A stretch of 64,000 bases of DNA, from the NCBI GenBank assembly GCA_038254585.1, contig JBBSGA010000001.1, positions 1 to 64,000 on the forward strand, in the 5' to 3' direction. The position numbers and the translations under genes were made by a program. Of this stretch, positions 1 to 8,313 are shown in pieces (position 1 is the stretch's first letter; the number at the start of each line of letters is the position of its first letter). Source of the DNA: JBBSGA01 sp038254585. Its GTDB lineage: Bacteria; Chloroflexota; Chloroflexia; Chloroflexales; Kallotenuaceae. The notes beneath the pieces are model-generated. The model saw nothing but the letters and a program-made list of their open reading frames with translations. It ran no database searches and had not been told where the DNA came from.

Positions 1-1
1 G

Positions 2-226
2 GCGGCTGAGGCCCGGCAGATCGCCCTACTACGGCAGCGGTCTGTAACCGAGCGCCTCGCCCGGGCGTTCGATCTCTCCGCCTTCGCGCTGGCTGCCTCG
101 CGCGCGGCTATTCGCCGCGCACACCCCCACCTGGATGCGTTATCCCAGGCGCGCCTGTTATTCGAACTGCAGTTTGGCCCTCAGCGCACAATGCAGCTGA
201 TCCATGCCCCCATCCTGGAGGGGTCG
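2..226 (+). CDS. C-terminal part of a small protein, in frame with the next gene (5' end outside window)
   Basis: An open frame enters from the left edge and reads AARQIALLRQRS..., ending LLFELQFGPQ, a short basic helical protein. From memory, this type of small ORF often sits directly before MNT/AbiEii-like nucleotidyltransferases in Chloroflexota and cyanobacteria, as a separate gene. Here no stop codon separates it from the nucleotidyltransferase that follows, so the two either form one fused polypeptide or the downstream start at 227 is used internally. Function unknown; it could be a partner or antitoxin-like protein, but that is a guess from position only. Confidence 0.45.
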
Positions 227-841
227 ATGTCTATTCCTTCGGCTATCCTGCCTGTCGTGCGGATCTATGATCGCCTGCATATCCCCTACTACATTGGGGG
301 GTCGATCGCGAGCAGCGCTTACAGTCTCCCGCGTACGACGTACGATGTCGATATTATCGCCGCTATGGAGGCCCGGCACGTCGCGCCCTTCGTACATGAC
401 CTCACGGCTGATTACTATGTCGATCAGGGTTCGGTGCTCGACGCGATCGTGCATCGCAGCAGCTTCAACATGACCCACCAGCCGACGGGCATCAACGTCG
501 ACGTCTTTGTGCCCAAGGAGCGACCCTTCGACCGCGCGCAGCTCGCGCGGGCGCAGTCGCATCTGCTTCCCGGTGCCGACCAGCCCGTCAAGCTCGCTTC
601 GCCCGAAGACGTCATCCTCAATAAGCTAGCGTGGTACGAATTAGGGCGCCGCGTGAGCGATCAGCAGTGGCGTGACGTTCAGGGTATTCTCCGCGTACAG
701 GGGACAGCGCTCGATCTGAGCTACCTCCGCCGCTGGGCTGCGGAATTGGAGCTCGGTGAGCTGCTTGCGGCCGCCTTGCGTGGCGAGCGGCCGGGCTCCT
801 CGGCCCCAGATCTACCACAACAGCAGAGCCTCCTTCCATGA
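227..841 (+). CDS. Nucleotidyltransferase family protein (MNT/AbiEii-like)
   Basis: About 204 residues. The N-terminal part carries the minimal nucleotidyltransferase signature: GGSIASS, then an Arg-x-Thr-x-Asp-x-Asp stretch (RTTYDVDI) supplying two carboxylates, and later NVDVFVPK as the probable third acidic strand. The mid region SPEDVILNKLAWYELG and the C-terminal DVQGILRVQGTALDLSYL match stand-alone nucleotidyltransferases of the AbiEii/DUF6036 type. The start at 227 is preceded by a GGAGGGG ribosome site; an ATG at 191 in the same frame lacks one. The frame is open further upstream into the previous small protein. Substrate unknown; relatives include toxin-type enzymes that modify tRNA or partner proteins. 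Confidence 0.75.
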   Translation: MSIPSAILPVVRIYDRLHIPYYIGGSIASSAYSLPRTTYDVDIIAAMEARHVAPFVHDLTADYYVDQGSVLDAIVHRSSFNMTHQPTGINVDVFVPKERPFDRAQLARAQSHLLPGADQPVKLASPEDVILNKLAWYELGRRVSDQQWRDVQGILRVQGTALDLSYLRRWAAELELGELLAAALRGERPGSSAPDLPQQQSLLP

Positions 842-871
842 TCGTTAAGCCGGCGGATGTGCGCCGATGCG

Positions 872-901
872 TTGACAACCCCAGCTACGGCCTGGTATCC
901 T
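872..901 (+). promoter_or_regulatory. Sigma70-type promoter for the T-box/AspRS transcript
   Basis: A perfect TTGACA (872-877) is followed after 18 bases by TATCCT (896-901). Transcription would start near 908, exactly where the T-box Stem I begins, which supports both calls. Confidence 0.6.
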
Positions 902-908
902 TGCCTGC

Positions 909-1153
909 AGAAACGTCGATGGAGCCGAGTACCGGGAGGCGCTAGGACCTCAGAGAGCTGCCGCGGCTGCGATGGCAGCGTCCAGCCCCCGCGAAGACCC
1001 TCCGGAGTGCCGGGAAGAACTGCTCTGCGAGCACAGTAAGCCCGGCCGGCCAGCCTCCGTTACCGGGCACGGAAGGCAGGTGCTCGGCCAGAGAGCACCT
1101 GCGAAATGCGGTGGCACCACGATCGCCCCCTCGTCCGCATGACGAGGGGGCGA
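909..1153 (+). promoter_or_regulatory. T-box riboswitch with an apparent Asn (AAC) specifier
   Basis: The leader has T-box hallmarks in order: an AGTA loop-E element (929-932), the distal AGAGAGC element (952-958), a specifier loop reading GAAG-AAC-T with AAC at 1018-1020, a perfect 10-bp Stem III (1076-1102), the T-box core TGGCACC (1112-1118), and a 13-bp hairpin (1123-1153). Alignment to the B. subtilis glyQS specifier loop, recalled from memory, places AAC in the codon position. The TGGC core would pair with a tRNA acceptor end whose discriminator is G, which fits tRNA-Asn. The last hairpin has no T-run and lies just before the AspRS ribosome site (GGAGG at 1163-1167), so control may act on translation rather than termination. 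It regulates the synthetase that follows by sensing uncharged tRNA. Confidence 0.85.
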
Positions 1154-1174
1154 CTCTATGCTGGAGGTGCACCA

Positions 1175-2476
1175 ATGGATCGGATCTGGACTACCGAGCT
1201 CGCCGGACGTGTGGGCGAGCGTGTCGAGCTTGCAGGGTGGCTGTACCGCCTGCGCCGCCTTAGCGCGGTAACCTTTCTCGTCCTGCGGGACGGCCGCGGA
1301 CTCGCACAGATCGTCGTGGAGGATTCCGCCCTCGTCGACCGGCTCGCGGCGCTCAACGCCGAGTCGGTGCTGCGTGTGGAGGGAACGGTCGTCGCCGAGC
1401 CACAGGCGCCCGGCGGATACGAGGTTCGCGAGCCGGCAGTGGAGGTGATCTCGCCGGCGGTTGCGCCGCCGCCGTTCGACCTCTTCCGACCGCGTCTCAA
1501 AGCCCAGCTGCCCACCGTGCTCGATCATGCCCCCGTGGCATTACGCCATCCACGCCGCCGTGCGCTTTTTCGCCTCGCGTCTGCCTCGCTCAGTGGCTTC
1601 CGAGAGACCCTGCGCGGGCATGGATTCGTGGAGATTCAGACGCCGAAGATTGTCGAGGCTACGACCGAAGGCGGCGCGAATGTTTTCGCCGTCGACTACT
1701 TCGGGCGTCCGGCCTACCTCGCGCAGAGTCCCCAGTTCTATAAACAGATCATGGTAGGCGTCTTCGAGCGCGTCTTCGAGACCGGTCCGGCCTTCCGAGC
1801 AGAGCCCCACGATACGCCCCGGCATCTCAACGAGTTCGTGTCGCTCGATCTCGAGATGGGCTTCATCCAGGACCATACGGCGGTCATGGCGATGTTGACG
1901 CATGTGCTGCGAGGTATGACCGAGGCGATCGCAGCGGAAGCGGCGGAGGCGCGCGAGCTTGTCGGAACGCAGTTGCCGGCGATCCCCGCGGTCATCCCAT
2001 CGATTCATTTCCGTGATGCTCAGGAGCTCATCTTGCGCGAGACGGGAGAAGATGCGCGCGACGAGCCCGATCTCGCTCCGGCACACGAGCGCTGGCTGGG
2101 CGAATGGGCCCGGCGCACCTACAGCTCCGAGTTCCTCTTCGTCGTCGGCTACCCCATGGTCAAGCGCCCGTTCTACACGCATCCCGATCCACGGCAGCCG
2201 GCGTATTCCAACAGCTTCGATCTGATCTTCCGCGGCCTCGAGCTGGTCACCGGCGGACAGCGGCTGCACCGCTACGAGGACTACCTGGCGGCTTTGAACG
2301 CGCGCGGTCTCGATCCCGCGCCCTTCGACTGGTATCTCGAAGCGTTCAAGTACGGCATGCCGCCCCATGGCGGCTTCGCCATCGGCCTCGAGCGCTGGAT
2401 CGCGCGTCTGAACGAGCTCTCAAATGTGCGCGAAAGCACCCTTTTTCCACGCGATCGCCAGCGCTTGACGCCCTGA
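1175..2476 (+). CDS. aspS: Archaeal-type aspartyl-tRNA synthetase, probably aspartate--tRNA(Asn) ligase
   Basis: 433 residues. Class IIb synthetase: N-terminal OB-fold anticodon-binding domain (about residues 10-110), then the catalytic core with motif 2 (FRAEPHDTPRHLNEF), the SFDLIFRGLELVTGG segment and motif 3 (GGFAIGLERW). Length and the absence of the bacterial GAD insertion mark the archaeal type. The YPMVKRPFYT segment is AspRS-like rather than AsnRS-like. In Deinococcus-type bacteria such a second AspRS is non-discriminating and makes Asp-tRNA(Asn) for GatCAB amidation. The upstream T-box with an Asn specifier supports that role. Start chosen by GGAGG at 1163-1167. True AsnRS activity cannot be excluded from sequence alone. 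Confidence 0.85.
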   Translation: MDRIWTTELAGRVGERVELAGWLYRLRRLSAVTFLVLRDGRGLAQIVVEDSALVDRLAALNAESVLRVEGTVVAEPQAPGGYEVREPAVEVISPAVAPPPFDLFRPRLKAQLPTVLDHAPVALRHPRRRALFRLASASLSGFRETLRGHGFVEIQTPKIVEATTEGGANVFAVDYFGRPAYLAQSPQFYKQIMVGVFERVFETGPAFRAEPHDTPRHLNEFVSLDLEMGFIQDHTAVMAMLTHVLRGMTEAIAAEAAEARELVGTQLPAIPAVIPSIHFRDAQELILRETGEDARDEPDLAPAHERWLGEWARRTYSSEFLFVVGYPMVKRPFYTHPDPRQPAYSNSFDLIFRGLELVTGGQRLHRYEDYLAALNARGLDPAPFDWYLEAFKYGMPPHGGFAIGLERWIARLNELSNVRESTLFPRDRQRLTP

Positions 2477-2496
2477 CACGGAGGTAAGAGCAGACA

Positions 2497-3114
2497 ATGG
2501 ACCTGAAGTGGCTGGCATGGGCCAAGCGATTACAGGCTATCGCCCAGGATGGGCTGACTTATACCAAAGATCACTACGATGTCGAGCGCTACATCGCCCT
2601 ACGCAAGATCGCCGCCGAGATCCTTGCTGAGCACGCCGAGGCCGACCTGGCGCATGTACATGGCCTGCTGGAGCACGAAACGGGACCGGCCACGCCCAAG
2701 GTCGATGTACGTGGCGCGGTCTTCAAGGACGATGCGATTCTGCTGGTGAAGGAGCCAGCCGATGGCTGCTGGTCGCTCCCAGGAGGTTGGGCCGACGTCG
2801 GCGAGTCGGCCGGCGCAGCCATCATCCGCGAGATCTACGAAGAGTCGGGACACCGGGCGCGGCTCGTGAAGCTTGTGGCACTCTACGACCGCGATAAGCA
2901 TCCTCATCCACCTTACCTCTATCATGCCTACAAGGTCTTCTTCCAATGCGAGCTGCTCGACGAGAATCCATCCGGATCCATCGATTCGGCAGGTGTCGCG
3001 TTTTTTGGAGCGGACGAGTTACCTGAGCTTTCGCTAACCCGCGTACTTCCTCAGCAGATCGCCCGGTTCTTCGAGCATTATCGTAATCCCGACCTGCCGG
3101 CCGACTTCGACTGA
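2497..3114 (+). CDS. NUDIX hydrolase with N-terminal Nudix_N-type domain
   Basis: 205 residues, 20 bases after aspS and probably cotranscribed. A helical N-terminal domain (about 1-65, MDLKWLAWAKRLQAIAQDGL...) resembles the extension found on NUDIX enzymes that act on nucleoside-diphosphate compounds. The NUDIX box lies near residues 92-114: GGWADVGES, then REIYEESG, matching GX5EX7REUXEEXG and supplying the metal-binding glutamates. A clear ribosome site (GGAGGT) precedes the ATG. The substrate (ADP-ribose, NDP-sugar, oxidised nucleotide) cannot be told from the sequence. Confidence 0.85.
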   Translation: MDLKWLAWAKRLQAIAQDGLTYTKDHYDVERYIALRKIAAEILAEHAEADLAHVHGLLEHETGPATPKVDVRGAVFKDDAILLVKEPADGCWSLPGGWADVGESAGAAIIREIYEESGHRARLVKLVALYDRDKHPHPPYLYHAYKVFFQCELLDENPSGSIDSAGVAFFGADELPELSLTRVLPQQIARFFEHYRNPDLPADFD

Positions 3115-3134
3115 TTCCCCGTGGCCGGTAAGTG

Positions 3135-3989
3135 TCAGCTCAGTCCCGTCAACTGCGCGCTGACCTGCCATAGCCGCCGGGCCGTCGCCTGATCATACGA
3201 TCGCGCCGAGGATTGTATTGGCTTGCAGTCGTAGAAGTATTTGCCGGTCACGCCTTCGACCTCCGGCGAGGAGGCCAGGTAGATCGCCGTCTCCGCTCCT
3301 TTTTCCGGTGTGCGAACGAACCTACGGGCAACCCGGTAGAACCAGCGAAAGAGAGAAATGCCGCCGCCAAAGCTTGTCGCCACGACGCCCGGATGGAAGC
3401 AGTTGGCCGTTACACCGCTGCCCTGAAGGCGGCGCGCAAGCTCGTAGGTCCAGAGGACGTTGGCGAGCTTCGACTGGCAGTAGGCGCGCATGGCCCGGTA
3501 ACGCTTGTCGCCCTGCAGATCTGCAAAATCGATCTTTCCGCCACGCTCGGCGCCGGAGCTTACACTCACGATGCGTGCAGGCGCGCTGCCCTTGAGAAAG
3601 TCCAGCAGGAGCTCCGTCAGGAGAAAGTACGCCAGGTGGTTCAGCGCAAACGTTTTCTCGAGCCCATCCACGGTGCGGGTACGCGGGAAGACGCCGCCCG
3701 CGTTGTTGACCAGTACGTGCAGCTGCCGGTGGGTGCGCTTGAATTCGTCCGCCAGCGCACGGATCGATTGCTGCGAGGTCAGATCGGCCGTCAGAAACTC
3801 GACGGCCTGGTTACCGCTCTGCCGCTTGATCTCCGCGACGGTGTTGGCGCCGCGCCCAGGGTCGCGCGTTACGATGACGACCGCCGCGCCCAGACGCGCC
3901 AGTCCGAGCGCGGTCGCCTTCCCATTTCCGGACGTGCCGCCGGTCACCAGGCAAATCTTGCCCCGCATGTTCGAACCTTGTGCGCGCAT
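3135..3989 (-). CDS. Short-chain dehydrogenase/reductase (retinol dehydrogenase-like)
   Basis: 284 residues. Rossmann start with the SDR cofactor motif TGGTSGNGKATA near residue 17, NNAGG, a catalytic Ser in SVSSGA, and the YxxxK pair in AYCQSK. The overall pattern (FALNHLAYFLLTELLL, NCFHPGVVAT) is that of WW-domain oxidoreductase or retinol dehydrogenase-like SDRs. An arginine in VTRDPGR suggests NADP preference. The first ATG follows GAGGG; a second ATG at residue 8 is possible. It is convergent with the NUDIX gene, with 20 bases between stops. Substrate unknown. Confidence 0.85.
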   Translation of the reverse strand: MRAQGSNMRGKICLVTGGTSGNGKATALGLARLGAAVVIVTRDPGRGANTVAEIKRQSGNQAVEFLTADLTSQQSIRALADEFKRTHRQLHVLVNNAGGVFPRTRTVDGLEKTFALNHLAYFLLTELLLDFLKGSAPARIVSVSSGAERGGKIDFADLQGDKRYRAMRAYCQSKLANVLWTYELARRLQGSGVTANCFHPGVVATSFGGGISLFRWFYRVARRFVRTPEKGAETAIYLASSPEVEGVTGKYFYDCKPIQSSARSYDQATARRLWQVSAQLTGLS

Positions 3990-4063
3990 CGTGCCCTCAT
4001 CTCTTGTAGTTCACCACCTCCTGTAGTCATAGCAACTTTGGCCGCAGCGGAGATGCCGCGCCG

Positions 4064-4846
4064 TCATGCCCCACCATCTCCAATGGCTGCGAGCTCGGGC
4101 TCAGCCCACACGCCGGACCGGCTGGTAAGGATCTCGCGCTGTCGCTCCGAAACCGCCCCGAGCGTCTCGGGACGCGGCGCGTATCCCGGCCAGACACCGG
4201 CGCTGGCCCGGCCGAGATTCATAATGATGGTCTGCCGCGTCTTCGAGGAGTAGTTCGGGCGGCCATTGTGAAGCAACGCCTCGTTGAAGATGATGATATC
4301 TCCAGCCTGCACGTCGTCGAAGACGTGCATTGCCGGGAGATCGAGTCCGGAAGTATCGATTTCGAACTGAGCCTTATGGGAGCCCGGAATCACCACAAAT
4401 TCCCCTTCACCAGCTCCCACATCCGTCATACAGTAGAATACCTTCACCATTGGGCAGAGAAACGTGCCCTGGACGACGTGTCCTGTCGGATGGGCCCGTA
4501 CGCCGCGGTGCCAATGCCCGCCGGGATAGCCCGGAAAGGTAAAATAGAGATCGTTGTCGATATGGCGATAGTCCTCCCCGAGGAACTCGACCAGGAAAGG
4601 CTCGACGACCGGATGGTCGAGGAAGCGCGCAAAGCGAGGGTCGGCGTCGACGATCCGCGAGACCGGCCGGTTCAGCTGGTGCTGCAGGTTTTCGGGGTCA
4701 TCCAGGTTGAGCCGGCGCACATCGGTCGGGGCCGCTTGCTCGATCCAGCGCCGGTACTCGCCTACTTCGGCCTCGTCGAGCGCGTGCCGCAGGTGCAGAT
4801 ATCCCTGTACGTCGAAGGCAAATCGGAGGGTGGGGTCGAGTGGCAT
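4064..4846 (-). CDS. Phytanoyl-CoA dioxygenase (PhyH) family protein
   Basis: 260 residues. Pattern of a non-haem Fe(II)/2-oxoglutarate oxygenase of the PhyH family: N-terminal FDVQGYLHLRHALDEAEV, HWHRGVRAHP for the first iron ligands, FYCMTDVGAGEGEFVVIPGSHK for the core strand, and LLHNGRPN plus a following Arg (KTRQT) for the distal His and 2-oxoglutarate ligand. In this HWHRG variant the usual HxD aspartate is not obvious, so iron binding should be checked. It is divergent from the sensor kinase downstream. Natural substrate unknown; bacterial members hydroxylate diverse small molecules. Confidence 0.8.
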   Translation of the reverse strand: MPLDPTLRFAFDVQGYLHLRHALDEAEVGEYRRWIEQAAPTDVRRLNLDDPENLQHQLNRPVSRIVDADPRFARFLDHPVVEPFLVEFLGEDYRHIDNDLYFTFPGYPGGHWHRGVRAHPTGHVVQGTFLCPMVKVFYCMTDVGAGEGEFVVIPGSHKAQFEIDTSGLDLPAMHVFDDVQAGDIIIFNEALLHNGRPNYSSKTRQTIIMNLGRASAGVWPGYAPRPETLGAVSERQREILTSRSGVWAEPELAAIGDGGA

Positions 4847-4988
4847 CGCAGTAGACTCCTCTCATCAGGCAGCCCAAACACAGCTCGGGAGCGCCTTTCC
4901 ACCGGTATGGCCCGCCGCCTCCAATCGTACCATCGAACCGCGGGACAGCATATCGATCTCCGGCCGGGCATCGCTCGGCCCAGGCTGC

Positions 4989-5065
4989 TATAATCCTCCC
5001 TTAGCATGAGCCCAAGCGAGGCGAAGACCCGTTCGCCCCCTGGTCGGCCTCTGGGCCAGAAGTAG
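4989..5065 (+). promoter_or_regulatory. -10 element (TATAAT) and short in-frame upstream ORF before the sensor kinase
   Basis: A perfect TATAAT at 4989-4994 has no good -35. Twelve bases after it an ATG (5006) opens a 19-codon frame ending at TAG 5063-5065, in the same frame as the kinase that starts with TTG at 5078. It could be a leaderless leader peptide, or an old N-terminus cut off by the stop. Confidence 0.35.
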
Positions 5066-5077
5066 TAGAGCAAGACC

Positions 5078-6928
5078 TTGAGCGCCGGAAATCTCGTCAC
5101 CTACCTGACCTGGGCGGTCTATGTTGTCATCTTTCTTGCCGTTGCCGGGGAGGCGATTCGCCAGCCCCGGCGAGCCAACGTCAATATCGCGCTCCTCTTC
5201 GCTCTTCCCGCGGCCATCATCGTCCTGGGGACACTCAACGACCTGGGCGCGGTCAAGTCAACCCTGCTGTCGAGCGAGATAAGCGGCGCGCTGATCCTCA
5301 GCCTCTCCTACGTCTTGCTCCGGCTTGTCGACGACTTTTCAACTGTTCCCTGGCTCTTCATGCGAGCGATGGAAGTCAGCCTCGTTTTGGTATGTGCCGG
5401 GCTTTTCGTCTTTGCTCCGCCGCGCCCGCTTTGGCTGACCGTGCTGCAGATCGTTTACTTCGTTGGCCTGCAGATTTATGCCGCCGTCGCCTTTGCCCGC
5501 GCCTCCCGCCGGTCGAGCGGCGTTACCAAGCGCCGCATGCGCGCGGTCGCGGCCGGATCGGTCTTCCTGGGACTGACGATCCTCGTCACTACCTTTACCT
5601 TCCTGGGCGACTGGGCGCCGGTGCTCTCTCAGATCTGTGGCCTCGGCTCCGCCGTCACCTACTTCCTCGGCTTTGCGCCGCCCGCACTGCTTCGACGCGC
5701 GTGGCAGGAGCCCGAGCTGCGCGCTTTTCTCAGCCGGGCCGCGGCGCTGCCACGCTTGCCGACCACGCGCGCGATCGTCGAGGATCTGGAGCAAGGGGCG
5801 GCGACCTCGCTCGGCGCACCGCACGCGCGGCTAGGTCTATTCGATTCGGAAGCCAATGTCCTGCGCTTCGAGATAGAGGGATCGGTCGTCGACGTCCCGG
5901 CGACCGTCGACCGGGCCTCCGGAAAAGTCTATCTAACGCAGCAGCCGCTCTTCGTCGCCAACGCGGCACATGAGTTTCCGGCGATGACCGAGAATAGCCG
6001 GATCTACCAGTCGACGGCGATGTTGGTCGCGCCTGTCACGGCGGGCGACCAACGCCTGGGCGTTCTATCGATCTACGCACCACGAGCGCCGATCTTTGCG
6101 CGGGACGATCTCGAGCTGGTAAAGCTGCTTGCCGACCAGGCCGCGGTTATTCTCGAAAGCCGGGCGCTGATCGACGAGGCAGCTCGCGTGCGTGCCCGGG
6201 AAGAGGCGACGCGCCTCAAAGACGATTTCCTCTCCGCGGCAGCACACGATCTCAAGACGCCTCTCACGGCCCTGGTCGCGCGCGCCCAATTGCTGGAGCG
6301 CCGTGCGGTGCGAGTGCCGGACGCTCCGGCCGATCTCCGGTCGATCCGCTCGATCATTACCGAGGCACAGCGCTTGCAGAATCTGGTGCTCGAGCTCTTG
6401 GATGCGTCACGCGCCGAGCGAGGGCAGATCGTCGGCGCGCGTGAGCCCGTCGATCTGACGGTACTCGCGCAGGAGGTCTGCGCACGGCAAACCTCCGAGC
6501 AGCATCACTGCCGGCTCGACGCGTTAGGCCCGGTGGTCGGGATGTACGATCGGAACCGCATGAGCCAGCTTATCGACAATCTGATCGAGAACGCCGTCAA
6601 GTATAGCCCCGCGGGCGGCGACGTGACGACGAGGGTCTGGTGTGAGGACGGCAGCGCACACCTCACAGTCTCGGACCACGGAATCGGTATCCCGCAAGAG
6701 GATCTAGCACACATCTTCGATCGTTTCTACCGCGCCAGGAACGTCAACGACCGCCAGTTCGCCGGCATGGGCCTTGGTCTTTTCATCTGCCGCGCGATTG
6801 CAGAGCAGCACGGAGGCACGATTTCTGTGTGCACGCGTCCGGGCGAAGGCGCGACCTTCCACGTGAAACTACCGGCGGCCGCGCCTGGGGAAAGACAAGA
6901 TGGACAAGCGCCCGATCTTAGTAATTGA
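5078..6928 (+). CDS. Membrane sensor histidine kinase with GAF domain
   Basis: 616 residues. Seven or so hydrophobic segments fill residues 5-210, like the N-terminal membrane sensing modules of 7TM kinases. A GAF-like domain follows (about 215-370, with VLRFEIEG and ILESRALIDEA), then HisKA with the phosphoacceptor near residue 389 (AAAHDLKTPLT) and a HATPase domain (N box NLIENAVKYSP, G boxes HGIGIP and GMGLGLFI). The start is TTG with only a weak ribosome site, so the true N-terminus is uncertain. It overlaps the following receiver gene by 29 bases, so the two are surely coexpressed. The signal is unknown. Confidence 0.85.
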   Translation: MSAGNLVTYLTWAVYVVIFLAVAGEAIRQPRRANVNIALLFALPAAIIVLGTLNDLGAVKSTLLSSEISGALILSLSYVLLRLVDDFSTVPWLFMRAMEVSLVLVCAGLFVFAPPRPLWLTVLQIVYFVGLQIYAAVAFARASRRSSGVTKRRMRAVAAGSVFLGLTILVTTFTFLGDWAPVLSQICGLGSAVTYFLGFAPPALLRRAWQEPELRAFLSRAAALPRLPTTRAIVEDLEQGAATSLGAPHARLGLFDSEANVLRFEIEGSVVDVPATVDRASGKVYLTQQPLFVANAAHEFPAMTENSRIYQSTAMLVAPVTAGDQRLGVLSIYAPRAPIFARDDLELVKLLADQAAVILESRALIDEAARVRAREEATRLKDDFLSAAAHDLKTPLTALVARAQLLERRAVRVPDAPADLRSIRSIITEAQRLQNLVLELLDASRAERGQIVGAREPVDLTVLAQEVCARQTSEQHHCRLDALGPVVGMYDRNRMSQLIDNLIENAVKYSPAGGDVTTRVWCEDGSAHLTVSDHGIGIPQEDLAHIFDRFYRARNVNDRQFAGMGLGLFICRAIAEQHGGTISVCTRPGEGATFHVKLPAAAPGERQDGQAPDLSN

Positions 6929-7262
6929 CGACGACCCCGCGATTCTAGAGACGGTCTCGGAGATTCTCGAGGACGAGGGGTATCCCGTCGAGCTCGCCAC
7001 GAACGGTGCGGAAGGGCTCAAGGTGCTCGACCGGATGCGTCCGGCGGTAGTCGTCCTGGACATGCGCATGCCTGTGCTCGACGGGTGGCGGTTTGCCCGT
7101 GTCCTCACCGAGCGCGGGATCAAGCTGCCGATTCTTGTGATGACCGCGGCGCAAGACGCGCGCCGGTGGGCGCAGGAGATCGGAGCCGACGGCTTTCTGG
7201 CTAAACCCTTCGACCTGATGGCCTTGATCGACGCGGTAGAGCGCCTGCACGGAGCTTCCTGA
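6900..7262 (+). CDS. Single-domain response regulator
   Basis: 120 residues: only a receiver domain. The acidic pocket is IDDDP, the phosphoacceptor Asp is in VVVLDMRMP (about residue 53), and the conserved Thr and Lys are in VMTAAQ and LAKPFD. No DNA-binding output domain is present, so it acts by protein contact, possibly as a phosphate shuttle or on another kinase. Its start lies inside the kinase gene, the usual sign of a cognate pair. Confidence 0.9.
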   Translation: MDKRPILVIDDDPAILETVSEILEDEGYPVELATNGAEGLKVLDRMRPAVVVLDMRMPVLDGWRFARVLTERGIKLPILVMTAAQDARRWAQEIGADGFLAKPFDLMALIDAVERLHGAS

Positions 7263-7596
7263 GCGGTCGCGATGCCGTCTCCAACAACATCGCGGTGATC
7301 GTCCCGGCTGATGGCGGAACGAGACCAGCGCCTCGACGCCGATGATCTCCCCGAAGTCGACGCCTCTCGCATCCTGGTTGCGGCCGGCCCGGCCGGCGTA
7401 GAAGATTGGCCCGCGTGCGGGTCTCTCGGTAACGCCGATCCTGCTATACTACTCAGCACGGCGCCCCGGTATTCCGTGGCGCAGTCTGATAGTTTGGAAG
7501 CTGGGGACGAGCGGCGGAGGCCGGCAGGATCGAAACCAAGTCGAGCCGGGCAGCCCATCGTGTGCCGTCCCCGATCGACCTAGAAATGGCCACAGC
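7263..7596 (+). other. Intergenic region with a possible promoter, no convincing gene
   Basis: A TATACT (-10-like) lies at 7445-7450, about 150 bases before the SGNH hydrolase. The stretch 7470-7560 has tRNA-like words (TGGCGCAGTCTG, GGATCGAAACC) but no cloverleaf could be folded. A 90-codon open frame (7311-7583) has no protein-like features. Confidence 0.3.
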
Positions 7597-8313
7597 TTGC
7601 CGGTGACACGCTCCCTTCGAGGACTTCTCCTGGCCTTGTTGATCGCAGCCGTCGTGCCTATCGTGGGATGGTCGCGGCGACATGCCGGTGCCGGTGCGCA
7701 CCCGGATGTGTACGTTGCTCTCGGTGCATCCGACGCGGTCGGCGTCGGCGCCGGCGCCCCTGCCGAGGAGGGCTGGGTGCCGCGCGTTCAGGCGGGCCTG
7801 CCGGCCGGGACCAGCCTGGTCAATCTCGGGATCAGCGGTGCCGCGCTGCGCGACGTGCTCGAGCAGCAACTTCCTCCGGCCCTGGACGCCCGGCCACGCT
7901 GGGTGACGATCTGGCCCGGGGTGAACGATCTGCGCGCCGGGGTCGATCTCGCCACCTTTGCCCGGCAGCTGGACACGCTTCTCGGCAGCTTCGACGAGCA
8001 CATCCCGGCTGGCCTGCCGCGGCCTACACTCATCGTGCTCAATATCCCCGACTTACGCTACCTACCGGCCTTTGCCGGCCCGGATCTCGCAGCGCTCGAT
8101 ACCACGGTACGCAGCTGGAACGAGGCGATCGGCCGAGTTGCCGGCCGCCACGACGCCATCGTGGTCGACCTCCACGACCACTGGTCCGAGCTCGCAGGGC
8201 ACCCTGAATATATAAGCTCTGATGGCTTCCACCCGTCGACCGCGGGCTACCGGCGTATCGGCGGACTCGTCCTCGACGCTCTTCATCAGCATGCTTCGTC
8301 GACTGCTCGCTAG
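7597..8313 (+). CDS. SGNH/GDSL-type hydrolase, secreted or membrane-anchored
   Basis: 238 residues. A hydrophobic N-terminal segment (LLLALLIAAVVPIVGW) is a signal anchor or signal peptide. SGNH blocks follow: GASDAVGVGA (nucleophile Ser), LGISGAA (Gly), GVNDLRAG (Asn) and DGFHPSTAGYRRI (Asp-x-x-His). This order gives a complete esterase/lipase catalytic set. The start is TTG at 7597, or GTG at 7603; neither has a clear ribosome site. The 3' end overlaps the ABC ATPase gene, so the enzyme may act with that exporter on lipid or acylated cell-envelope substrates (inference). Confidence 0.8.
   Translation: MPVTRSLRGLLLALLIAAVVPIVGWSRRHAGAGAHPDVYVALGASDAVGVGAGAPAEEGWVPRVQAGLPAGTSLVNLGISGAALRDVLEQQLPPALDARPRWVTIWPGVNDLRAGVDLATFARQLDTLLGSFDEHIPAGLPRPTLIVLNIPDLRYLPAFAGPDLAALDTTVRSWNEAIGRVAGRHDAIVVDLHDHWSELAGHPEYISSDGFHPSTAGYRRIGGLVLDALHQHASSTAR

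Noticed and set aside
7470..7560. A tRNA-like sequence (TGGCGCAGTCTG ... GGATCGAAACC)
   Set aside because: D, anticodon and acceptor stems do not pair; no full cloverleaf.
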